Shown piece by piece: positions 33,331 to 43,380 of a stretch of 64,000 nt of DNA. A model generated the notes under the pieces. It saw only the letters and a list, made by a program, of their open reading frames with translations. It was not told the origin of the DNA and searched no databases. Made by a program: the position numbers and the translations under genes. The stretch's first letter is position 1. Every line of letters begins with the position of its first letter. This DNA comes from Zygaena filipendulae. Taxonomy: Eukaryota > Arthropoda > Insecta > Lepidoptera > Zygaenidae. The stretch lies in contig OU015650.1 in NCBI GenBank assembly GCA_907165275.2, positions 3,874,001 through 3,938,000 on the forward strand, read 5' to 3'.

Positions 33331-33850
33331 TTTCATTACTCATACTCGGAAAGTAGGTCTGAAGTTGCCTGAGAAGCGGGTTGAAAGTAACACTTTTCAG
33401 CCCTAGGGAGAATCGCTTTCAACTGAGAGTCCCGTCTCGGGACTAAATAAGTAACTTTCACCCCTAGGATAACAATTTACTATTTCATTACTCATACTCG
33501 GAAAGTAGGTCTGAAGTTGCCTGAGAAGCGGGTTGAAAGTAACACTTTTCAGCCCTAGGGAGAATCGCTTTCAACTGACAGCTGGATACTGCAGAAACTC
33601 AAGTTTTTTTTTATGTCATAGGGGGCATACTTACTGGCCAGTAGCACACCTAATGGTTGATTTATGTAAAATAAAATTCACTCATTTTTTTCTTTAGCTA
33701 ATTCCTATTTTTATTTTGACTTTCCTTGCATTCGTAATGAAAAGCACAGTGTTATCCTCGGGAGAAAGACTTATTTAGTCCCTCGATCTATTGGCGCCGT
33801 CTCGGGACTAAATCAGTTACTTTCACCCCTAGGATAACAATGTACTATTT
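33331..33850. repeat. 152-bp duplicated repeat with inverted third copy and nested insertion
   Basis: Unit 1 (33331-33482) is repeated almost exactly from 33483 to about 33580. The rest of unit 2 is replaced by another dispersed repeat (33606-33660, TTTTTTTTATGTCATAGGGG type). The missing tail reappears at 33798-33850 (GTCTCGGGACTAAAT, CACCCCTAGGATAAC). Just before it, 33751-33782 is an inverted version of the same tail, making a foldback with 33804-33838. Each unit also contains GTTGAAAG facing CTTTCAAC. This looks like a transposon with inverted ends, rearranged in place. Confidence 0.8.
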
Positions 33851-34298
33851 AATTCTTCGAATATGTCTTTTTCTATCTTTTGTGTCATCGAGCGAGGTGG
33901 ACTTTCGTCACATTCATTTTGTGGCAGCATCTGTCAGTGGGTAGCTACTCCCGGTTCGATGGGTCGCTGGAACGAGGAGTAGTCAGTCTGTACTCTGTCG
34001 TCGCTTCATTAACCCAAATGTATGGCGCCGCCTCGGAAGCATGCCTGGAGTTACCAACTGGCTTCACAATGTGACACGGTTAGGGATTTCTTTGTTCAGT
34101 TCCTTCATGCTTATGCTGAAATTGCTCAATTGTGTTACAGCAGCAGCTAATAAGCAGGGCTGTAGAGGTAATTTTTTTTTCTACAAAATTATTCAAGGAA
34201 AATCCACTTTAATTATTTATTTTATTTATTTAAACCTTATGCACATCACCGTACCACCAAAAAAGGCAGACCTAGTACCTACCACAGTGGTATTCTTG

Positions 34299-34575
34299 AC
34301 GACCCGATTGGCGCAATGGTCACCATGCCTGCCCGCTAATCAAGAGGTTCCGGGTTCGATTCCCGGTGGGGGTGGACTTTGTGTGGTGAACACAGGGTTC
34401 CATTTTCCAGTCTGGGTGTGTATATATATCTATAGTATAATATATATGTAATAATATGTGTAGTATATACCACGTTTGCTTGGTTGCCGCGACACAAGCT
34501 TATAGCTTAGTGTGGGATCAAGTAGATCTGTGTGTTGTGAAGTGGATTATTATTATTATTATTATTATTATTCTC
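34299..34575 (+). mobile_element. tRNA-derived SINE, copy 1
   Basis: The head contains a pol III A box TGGCGCAATGG (34309-34319) and B box GGTTCGATTCC (34353-34363), 33 bp apart, as in a tRNA-like promoter. A unique body follows (TTTGTGTGGTGAACACAGGG, a TATA-rich middle, CTTATAGCTTAGTGTGGGAT), then a pure ATT microsatellite tail at about 34546-34572. A second copy at 47243-47457 proves it is a dispersed repeat. Confidence 0.88.
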
Positions 34576-35908
34576 TGCCAGTCAACCTTCACATAGTACA
34601 GAGTTCACTTGGCGGTGCATTTACTAGCTTATTCCAGTTGGTAATTGGTTTCCATAATTTATCAGTAATGTATACATATTATATTCGAATATATACTCCA
34701 TAAATATTATATACGCATGCAAAGATACAAACATACATAGGCACATATGAAAAACCTTAGGTATATTTTATAATAGATACGTACAGCAGGTTTTTCGCTA
34801 ACTACAAGTAAGCGTAACTTTTTGGTATTAAAGATTCTCATAATATGATTCTGTTCAAAAATTAATCCATTCACTTGTAAAGTGTAACTACATACTACAT
34901 AGATATCTAAACACACTAATTGTAAACCTAGTACCTACTCGCAATTAAAAAATAACACCAGTCGATTGAGCTTGTGCGCTTTACGTGGATTGTAGTGAAT
35001 CCTCATCCCATTAAACCGGCCGTAGAGTTTTCAGTACATTAAGCTCAGCCCTGAATTCATTGACCTGTTGAACCGAGCTAGTAGCTAGTACTTAGTAGCT
35101 AGTAGCTTAAGTTACATTTGGTTTATTTTCAGACGAGATTTCAGTAAACGTCAGGTTGATCATAAGAATAATAACAATAAAATTATTTCTTAGACATTAC
35201 GACACAGCACCACCGGGTCCCAAACTAAGCTAAGCTTGTACTGTGGACAGTGGACACCAGACAACCAATGTAATTAATATTTATGTATAATTTTTTTTGT
35301 AATTACGTACTAACCATCAGCTACAGGGTCGAGGTAAATGTTTATATCTGTCATAATGTTTATCACATAAATGACTAATGCAGGTATCGAGCCACTACAC
35401 TAGTGGCGCTGACAATAAAAATAAACAATTTCGTGTGGTCGTGGAAAAATAAAATGGCAGCAAATTTATTTATGTATCCTATATTGCTTATCGGAACTTA
35501 TTCACATTTCACATTAATAAAATAATTTATATCGTAAAGGTAAGGACTAGAAATCGGAAATCTTTATATTTAACCGCCTCCCAATAATTAATCAGTGTCC
35601 AAATTATTAATGGCAACGCGATTTGAATTTGCGCCAAATTATGTTTCTTTCAACGCTGACGTTGGAAAATTTTGCGGAATTAACGAAAATTTTGTAAAGT
35701 ACCTACAGATTTATTCGAAGGGGAGGAATTGCGTGGAAATTGAACAGTGAGCCGCTTATCGTCGGCGATGAGACCTCCAATTGAATATAATTTATAGATT
35801 TGTTGTATAGATTTATAGAGTTGTCACGGAAACTAATTTTTGAGAAGCGTGTATAGGCATTTACGTATATTACGTATAGTTAGTTAGCTGACGTGGTACA
35901 CCATAGTC

Positions 35909-36233
35909 CAGTGGCGTAACGTGCCTTTGGAGGGGCCCTGTATCAAAATTAGCTGGGGGGCCCAAATGAAGGGTAAAGATTTGTCACAAAAGAAAAAAAA
36001 ATGCGTTCATTAAATTAAAATAAATATTTATGAGTTATCGCTTCCTCCTAGAAATTAAGCTAGCCAAACAATTCAAATTAATTATTTACTTTTCTTGCTT
36101 TTTTCCAGCAAATGATTTAGCTAAATCATCCATAGCTGCAGACGATTTTAGTTTTTCTAAAATTTATTAATTTTTGCTTAGGGGCCCTGTACCATTGATA
36201 CGGCTGATACGGCGGTAGCTACGCCCGGGCCTG
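35909..36233. mobile_element. Non-autonomous hAT-type element with 8-bp target duplication
   Basis: CCATAGTC is duplicated exactly at 35901-35908 and 36234-36241. Between them, 325 bp begins CAGTGGCGTAACG and ends CGTAG-type sequence in inverse (CTACGCCCGGGCCTG), giving imperfect inverted ends with CAG/CTG termini. An inner GGGGCCCTGTA piece is repeated near both ends. An 8-bp duplication with CAG/CTG ends is the hAT pattern. No transposase is encoded. Confidence 0.75.
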
Positions 36234-36525
36234 CCATAGTCGCTAATGTATCGAGTTACCATCATTCCAATTTTTGAAAAAACAAAATAAAAAAAAAATG
36301 TCTTAGAAAGCTCTTGCTTATGAATCATGATCTTAGATCGATCTCTAGCTCGTTTTAAACTTTTGGATTTCCGCCAAGGTTTATTTGAACATTTAGTTAG
36401 TCTTACACGATCTTGGTTGCGGTATAATCTCTTAGTTAATGTACTATCCTACCGTTAACATCAAATTATCGTGCGACGTCGACCGCCCGAACCCGTGCGA
36501 TAAGAACCATAAGGAAGATATGCAG

Positions 36526-36738
36526 GGCTTATCCCCGAGTAGCGGCACTGGGTCGCTCGATACTTCGTACGTGACGAGAATTTAGTAATGACCCGCCACT
36601 CATACTTGTACCTTTACTGTCTACAATCTCTTGTGTATTTTTGGAATTATTTGGACCGTGCGTCGTTTTAGACTGCTGGTTTTTACCAACAGTGACGAAC
36701 CTGGTGCCATAATACAGCTCTAAGGGGGTATATTTCAT
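36526..36738 (-). CDS. Unrecognised 69-codon frame with coding-like composition
   Basis: The - strand frame from ATG 36738 encodes a polar, low-bias peptide (MKYTPLELYYGTRFVTVG, later SGGSLLNSRHVRSIERPSA) and stops at TAA. Unlike most frames here it uses a balanced codon set. It could be an exon or fragment of an unknown gene, or chance. No partner exon identified. Confidence 0.2.
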
Positions 36739-37267
36739 TTAATTTTATGGTAATTAAGTTCCAATTGAACACAATAATAATTTTATCTCACCGTTACCAA
36801 GTAGATTTTTTTTGCATCACCATTACATTATTTTCACGTTTGGTTTGAACTTTTAGATTAATGACAATTAACATGTTCATGTTAGCTATGCAAAAACTAC
36901 TGGACGAATTTAATCATGTTTATATCCTGAATATGTAGAGTATATTTCATCTCGGTATATCAAAGAGTTCCCGAGGTAATTTATTGGCAAGGGGGAATTC
37001 GCTGGCGAGTGGCGACTTAGTAAATATCACATACACATGGGTATTTAAAATTCAGTTCTTTTGATTGTTTCCTTTATGGCTTTAGACATAGAGATATTGC
37101 ACATAGAGCATTTTTTCATTCAAAATCCCCTGAATTTTGATTGATGCCTATATTATAATATTAATTCTAGGACTTATTAACCCCTGTAGCTTTTCGAATA
37201 GATCCCTATTTATTAAAATTGAATACCTACCTATGTAGGCTATCTTTTCTTCTGACAATACTTTTTA

Positions 37268-37504
37268 TGGACGCAGATAAGCAATAACATGTTAACACAC
37301 AAAATTAAGTTATTGATTCAGAAAGATTTATTGAGAGTTAGGGAACGTTTTTTAATTATGTGTTTACCTTATTACATTGCTTAAATATGTACCTAATTTT
37401 TAACCTAAAAAATGTTGATACAAAATGGCGCTCGTACTTTTAAAACACGATTTGCTCAAAATTTCTCCAGTGTGGGTTAACACAATATTGCTTATCTATG
37501 TCCT
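37268..37504 (+). mobile_element. 237-bp MITE, family 1, copy 3
   Basis: Same orientation as the 3107 copy. It starts TGGACGCAGATAAGCAATAA and ends GCTTATCTATGTCC. The internal piece AAAATGGCGC and the TTAAAACACGATTT block are conserved in all three copies. Confidence 0.9.
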
Positions 37505-37919
37505 TATATCAATGGATAAGTACTGTCTCGTCACATTTATTCCTCTATTTGAACTGCCTGTATAATATTACCATACCACACTCTTTAAGTCTAACTAATG
37601 AGCGCGTCATCCATTAGTTTTTGAACAATACACCGTAAAAAGTCATCTTTATTCATGGTGGAAGCTTCAATCGGATCAACTAATGTTCCCGTGTATTATT
37701 CAAAAGGAAAGTGTAAAAGAATAATCAGCTGAAGTACGTGGCATCAGTAAAGAGGCTCGCTAATCACATATGTATGAAGCGAGCTTTAACAAAAGTACAG
37801 AAACAAATAGCGTGTATAAGTTTATTCACAGCTTGACACAAAGCACATGGCAGCAGGTAATTAATACTAGGCATCTTCCTACGTGGTTATTGTATGATAG
37901 CGATAAAGTAGCTGGAAAA

Positions 37920-38210
37920 TCCTTACTATTTTAATAAATGCAAAAGTGAGTTTGTTTGTTTGTTACGCTTGCATGCCTTAACGGCTCAACCGATCATCAT
38001 AAAATGCATGCACGGTGTCAGGGGTGCAGAAAAGGATAATAAGGTACTATTTATTTCAGAATTCCCGCGGGAACTCTGAAATTAACGAGGGTGAAACCGC
38101 ATTAAATTTTGAATATTTGGTACACTTTGTCAGGGGTACAGAAAAGAATATAGGATAATTTTATCCCGGCATTCCCGCAGGATCTCCGGAATTAACGCGG
38201 GTGAAACCGC
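37920..38210 (+). mobile_element. Helitron-like element with internal duplication
   Basis: It starts TCCTTACTATTTTAATAAAT. The part GGGTGCAGAAAAGGATAATA through GGGTGAAACCGC is followed by a second version (GGGGTACAGAAAAGAATATA through GGGTGAAACCGC) at about 38130-38207. The 3' half is therefore present twice, and the CTAG end is lost. Confidence 0.8.
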
Positions 38211-39083
38211 TCAGAACAGTAAAGTTAGTAGGTACAGGTACAGTATAGTAGGTACTGAAATAAACGTAGGATGAACATCACTTAATTTAGACGAATTTAT
38301 AGTTTGGAACCAGTTTTTCTTGACCTTCAAACAAAACCATGTTAATACGTATAATATTATCATTGTTGTCAGGCCAGTTAGTAATTAAATAAAAAACTAA
38401 TATAATCTTCTCGAGAAGTATTTCCTCGCGCAATGTTTACCATCAAAATGTTATATAAAAAAATTTAAACTTCAACAAAACCTTTTAAAAACAAACGACG
38501 ATACGTACCTACACAGACGTAACTTTCCATTTAAAAATCTTTTGAATGCGGTCGTTGTCGTTGAGGGTAACAACAGTCTCAGCTATAAGTATGAGGTGAG
38601 TGGGGACTATGCATTTAACTAATGCGAGTAACAGCGGTGAGAGGCGATTAAACTAATTACTTGCTCATATACACCTTCTCATTGAAAAACCTTGGTAGGT
38701 CTCCGGGTGTTGACTCTTGTCGCTGACACGGGGGAAATATTATTTCCCGTAACATACTCTCTACAGCCTTACTTCTCTACACTATTGCTCTAGTGATCCT
38801 TCTTCCCAGTCTAAAGGTAAACAAGGTAGAAGGATCAGCAGGGCAATTGTGTAACTTTTGCTGGTACAATTTTTCGATTGATTTTGCGGTTTTGCGATTA
38901 ATTAAGCTTGTGAATGTCTACATTCACAGTTTTTGAAGTAGGTACGTATATTATATTGATTTTGGTTTATTATTAAAATTGCAATCGAAAAATAATTAAT
39001 AGCAACAAAAGTTACTTACTTGTCTTGCTGACCAGCAAACTAAGCAGTGTTCACGGGTTGGCGCTGTGTGCTATAGACCAAGA
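38211..39083. other. No gene seen
   Basis: AT-rich unique sequence with short chance frames only. Confidence 0.5.
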
Positions 39084-39772
39084 ATGGGCATGACGACGGG
39101 GTGTAAAAATCTAAATTCTATTTAGACCGTTAGACAGTAGACAAGAGAATGCCTTGGCCTTCTCTTGCTGCCTCCCCGGAGGGGAGGCGGCAGAGGTGAC
39201 TGCGTCGGGGCAGAGCCCCCTGCAGTGGGCGATCCCACGCTGTCCGCGGCTACGGACAGGAACTGGGGGGGCGGTCTAAAGACCACGTGGATCGTCGGGG
39301 CCAGCCAAGCTAGGTGGGCAGCGTTGGCTCGTCATCGCGAGCGATAAGCTCGCGCGGATATCGCTTCCCCTCGGGTGGACGGGCGTGGAGGGGGGCCAGA
39401 CCACGGATGTGCTCGTGGTCCGACGCATCCGCCCGCTCGAACATCCGAGAGGTGAGCCGTTGGACGAACTCGTCCAGCGGCTCGACTCTCAGGTCCCTCT
39501 GGATCACGGAGTTCCGCACGTAGCGCGGAGCTCCGGCAGCGGAGATAAGAGACACGAATTTTTACCTTTTTAATCTAATTAAGCTTTAGGAGTGGGGGCT
39601 CGTGACGTCATAACTAAGTATAAAGTGTACCTAGGCGTGACGTTACGTGAAATTTCGACTCAATGTATCGCCGTTATTTTTTGATTACGTAAAAAAGGAA
39701 AAACACGTGTCCAATATATTTATTACAAGACGTATCTATACTACAAACCAAAAGTTAGTCATCCTGTCCATT
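39084..39772. mobile_element. CRE-bearing MITE, family 2, copy 3, split by a LINE fragment
   Basis: The left end AATGGGCATGACGAC and the right end GTTAGTCATCCTGTCCATT are imperfect inverted repeats. The right part (from about 39553) matches copy 2, including CGTGACGTCA, GCGTGACGTTACGTGAAATT and TCGCCGTTATTTTTTGATT. The left part matches only up to about 39138; GC-rich retrotransposon DNA then intervenes. Confidence 0.8.
39140..39556 (-). mobile_element. 5'-truncated non-LTR retrotransposon fragment (jockey-like)
   Basis: This is a GC-rich island in AT-rich DNA. The - strand frame 39555-39310 reads APRYVRNSVIQRDL, then EPLDEFVQRLTSRMFERADA. The first resembles the conserved end of the jockey-type reverse transcriptase polypeptide (family pattern PWYVRN..IHRDL). 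The frame stops soon after and the rest would be 3' UTR. It lies inside a MITE, so it inserted after the MITE. Assignment to the jockey clade is from memory of that C-terminal pattern. Confidence 0.65.
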
Positions 39773-40384
39773 ATTATTACTATCTATACATCCAAAACAA
39801 TATGAAACTGAATTGACTGACTATAAATTTCAAACCTCGAGTAAAATGTAGGTATGTATGCCACAAATGAATGTTCATCGTCCGAGTCATACAAAATTCG
39901 TTTAACGTCCGCAGCATCCTGATGTCAAGTGCATTGTCATGCGTTCCCATTTCCATTTAAATTGGAAAGCGATCGAGATAATTGCATTAGAGCTCAGGAC
40001 TTCATTAAATTATATCACACATCATCACATGTGAAACTATGTTGCGCGGTTGGAAGGGTTGGGATGACATTTTGAATGAAGCTGGCACACCGCACAGCTT
40101 ATCTTGGAGGTCCTGAGGGAGTTCCGAAATTCACTTGGGCGAAGGAACGAGGATAGACAGTCTTCAATATATGTATTGCTAGTTAATAATAATTAATGCT
40201 CTAAGCATCATTGGTTATCAAAGTACTAGGTCGGCACTCGAGAGATTTTCCGCTCCGACGGTCTGCAGCTTTATGCCGTGCTGAGCAATACGCTCCGCCA
40301 TTTTTATACCAATTTTATAATTCGAAAATACTCGGTGCAAAAGTACCTACATCAGCCCCTTAGCCAAATTGACAGTCTACAACC

Positions 40385-40521
40385 GTTAACGGTTAAAGCA
40401 TAGAAAACTAAGGAACGGCAATATTATGTCACGTGGTCACGCAATACTGGACTTTTGATTGGACGATTTCTCATGAGCACGTGCTATGACGATTCGTTCC
40501 TTAGTTTTCTATGCGTTAACG
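40385..40521. mobile_element. Small foldback element with two E-boxes
   Basis: GCATAGAAAACTAAGGAACG (40398-40417) is perfectly inverted at 40495-40514, and CGTTAACG flanks both arms (six extra bases on the left). The 77-bp centre holds CACGTG at 40430-40435 and 40478-40483. It is most likely a tiny non-autonomous DNA element; no second copy is seen in this window. Confidence 0.65.
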
Positions 40522-40534
40522 ATTATTATTATTG

Positions 40535-40775
40535 ACTAGCTGTCCCGCGCGGTTTCACCCGCGATAATTTAGAAGTTCCCGCGGAATTGTTCCATACAAA
40601 CTTTGCAACCCCTTTTCATTCACTTAGGGGGTGAATTTTCAAAAATCCTTTCTTATCGGATGCCTACGTCACACAAAGAACACACCCTCCAAGTTTCAGA
40701 TCTGTACAATCAGCGGTTTAGGCTGTGCGTTGATCCATCAATCATTCAGGACAAAGCATTTTATATGTATAGATT
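40535..40775 (-). mobile_element. Helitron-like element, subfamily C, best copy
   Basis: It begins ACTAGCTGTCCCGCGCGG and GTTTCACCCGCGATAATT, then TTCCCGCGGAATTGTTCC, GGGGGTGAATTTTCAAAAAT, ACACCCTCCAAGTTTCAG and GGTTTAGGCTGTGCGTTGAT, ending in TTATATGTATAGAT. Conserved landmarks make it the reference for subfamily C here. Confidence 0.88.
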
Positions 40776-40899
40776 GTCAACTAGACTGGCGGCAGCAACT
40801 GTTTACTCGTCAAATAGATAGATTCGATTACATCTTCACGAAGGAACACGCGGCGGGAGTTTGGATTTGTAATGTACGGATTAGTATGAAAAAATTAAC

Positions 40900-41240
40900 C
40901 TAGTCACACAGAAAAGCGACCTCTTTTGTTAAGGAGAAAACCGCCGCGACACGTCGTCTTCGCTGTCCGTTTGACACAATTTGCACGACGACAGTATCTC
41001 TAAGTAGTTTGTGACGACGACGCGTGGGCGGGTCGAGATATAAAACGTATTATTTAGTTTATTTGCGGCCGGCCACGATAACAACTGGTATTGTTCTGAC
41101 TGTCTTGCGACGTCGCCATCATCGTAAATACGGAACGGGCCACCTCCATATAAAGAGCCTCTATTGTATCCGCACACAACTGTGGCACTACAAGTGAATC
41201 TACAAGTCCAATGTCGCAAGCGTTACGAGATTTTGAAGTG
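40900..41240. promoter_or_regulatory. GC-richer island with TATA-like boxes
   Basis: CpG-rich (CGACGACGACGCG near 41015) with TATAAAA at 41039-41045 and TATAAAG at 41149-41155 on +. The ATG at 41211 opens only an 11-codon frame. A 96-codon - strand frame (41219-40929) overlaps. It could be a promoter of an unseen transcript or an enhancer; evidence is weak. Confidence 0.2.
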
Positions 41241-42345
41241 ATGTGAAGTTTTTTTAGATTATCGCCGACCAGTTTGACCGTGTAGTGAAAATCGTTAATC
41301 GCATATATCTACTCATAGGCCCAGTGTAAATGTGGTACCTACCATGGGGGCGTGTGGACTGTGGTATCTACTCTTTGCCCGTGGTACGGTTCAGTTATCC
41401 GGTCAACCGGACTTCACATCGGGTACGCTAGGACCTCTAGCTTCAATCATTCGCAAACACACGCTTCGGTTTTAAATTCTTATCGATGTTTGTTTTCTAA
41501 AGATTTATATAACATATTTATATATAAGGTGAAATTAGAATAAAAATCAATTGTATGTAGTTTGTTGAAGTAGGTAATAGTATGTAGTGTTACCTCGTTT
41601 CGTATCGGAAGTCAATGGAAGCGCGTCAAAAAATCAGTTGCACCTCGAATTGCCAATAGTGAGTTTTGCGCGCGTGCCCCCGTACCTTGCCGTTGTGTTG
41701 GCTACGCCCGCGCCAGAGGCTCAATTCTACTCACGCAAAACACAAAACCGCACCGCGGAGTTTTTGGCGGGTATTGAAGATGGCGGTTGTACCTACGCAA
41801 AAAGATATGATATTTTACGTTTTCAAGCTCATTTCTCCGGTGTCCTAGATTCTCAAAATTCAAATGTGGAACAACAGATAAAACTATTGTCACTCGTCAC
41901 TGTTTTTATTTAATTTAGTAAACACATTAAAAGCTTAACAATAAACTTTAATACGACGCGAAATGTGGTAATTAATCCATTTCAGGTAGGTAGATACCTA
42001 CAATTTTATCAAGAAAATTTAGTATTATTTTACGTTGGTTAAATTATGAAGCGCGAGACTGCCGTCGCGTCGCTGTCGTATATTTCAAAACAATGTTTAC
42101 ATTAACGCAAATCCAATTACGTTTGAAAAGTTTGGAAACGTTCAGTAATTTGGAACGTCAAGCCTCCTCGGACCTCACGCTGCGAGCGAGCGCAGGCGCA
42201 TCGAAGGGAGTTCGCTTAAGGCGCTTTCACACTTACCAGTTGTCAGTATTTCTAAGATTTTTTTTTGTGAAAATGGATTTGAAGTTTTCGCCACTAGTGT
42301 AGTAAAAAGCACTTTACGAGCGAGTTGTGTTAAAAAAGAATAAAA
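41240..42345. other. No supported gene
   Basis: A 108-codon frame (41587-41913) has no recognised similarity. 42040-42240 is CpG-rich (GCGAGCGAGCGCAGGCGC) and may be regulatory. Confidence 0.4.
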
Positions 42346-42658
42346 CTTCTAATATTATAAATGCGAATGTGAGATTTATTTATTCATTTATTTCTATGAA
42401 GACTAACTGTTAAGAAAAAAACACTTGAATACAAAAATAGCGGCTAATTATAGGTCTCCGCTGATAGAAAACAATTTACATTTATTAAGACATCAAATAC
42501 ATAAATTGTTTGTTTGTAACGCTTTCACGCTTCAACTACTCGACCGATCATCATGAAATTTTGCATGCACATTATCAAGGGTAGAGAAAAGGCCACATGG
42601 CACCTTTTATCCTGTAATTCTTGCGGGAACTCCAGAATTAATGCGGGCGAATAGCTAG
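42346..42658 (+). mobile_element. Helitron-like element, subfamily A, with ~120-bp insertion
   Basis: The start TTCTAATATTATAAATGCGA and the end ATGCGGGCGAATAGCTAG are present. The family order is interrupted after GTGAGATTTATTTATTCA by unrelated AT-rich sequence up to about 42500, then resumes at TTTGTTTGTAACGCTTTCAC. The hairpin is reduced. Confidence 0.75.
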
Positions 42659-43179
42659 TAGAAAATTATTTTATCTATAAGCACTAGTATAACGGTAACA
42701 GACGCCTTAACCAAACAAAGAGGTTAATAATTCAGCTGTAACTTAACTCGATAAGCTAACTTAATTCGTTGGAAATAATCACAACGCGGCATTGTCTGGC
42801 CGGTCGGTGACGCGGTTCGCGCCCATCGGATACCAATTTGTAATAATTTTAATGTACAAGTAACGCACCCGACGCACGCACTGCATTGTTCCCGCCCCCT
42901 CGCGTCGAGCAATTGTACTCAAGAATATAATTACTGTTGTTATTTATAGTGGAACAGCACAGCGGGGTATACACGAGATTTCTGCAACACGGTTTTCGCT
43001 GGTATTCATCGTGTACATGAATAAATTGAAAGTACCTACCATACCTACCATTGTTGTGAATGTAACTTAACGATTGTAGTTTTATTTATTTACTTTTACC
43101 ATAATTCGAGCCCACACACAATATGTTACATTTACTCGTACTTAGTGATTTGACTGGTTATCCAAGCATTATTACAATT

Positions 43180-43380
43180 ACTAGCTGTTTCGCGCGGTTT
43201 CACTGGCGTTAATTTCGAAGTTCCCGCTTTAATTTTGGGACGAAAAGTAGACGAAAAGTATTCTTTGCCCTTTTCTGTACTTTTGACAGTGTCTAAGTAA
43301 AATTTCATGATTATCGATTCGGTAGTTAAGGCGTGAAAGCGTATCAAACAAACAAATAAACTCATATTCGCATTTATCGC
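43180..43380 (-). mobile_element. Helitron-like element, subfamily A
   Basis: It starts CTAGCTGTTTCGCGCGG and GTTTCACTGGCG, and ends AACTCATATTCGCATTTAT. A short internal duplication (GACGAAAAGTA twice) lies at about 43240-43260. Confidence 0.8.

Noticed and set aside
34299..34372. Functional tRNA gene at the SINE head
   Set aside because: A and B boxes are present, but the anticodon arm and acceptor stem do not form properly, and the same B-box half with the same downstream body recurs at 47243. It is a SINE.
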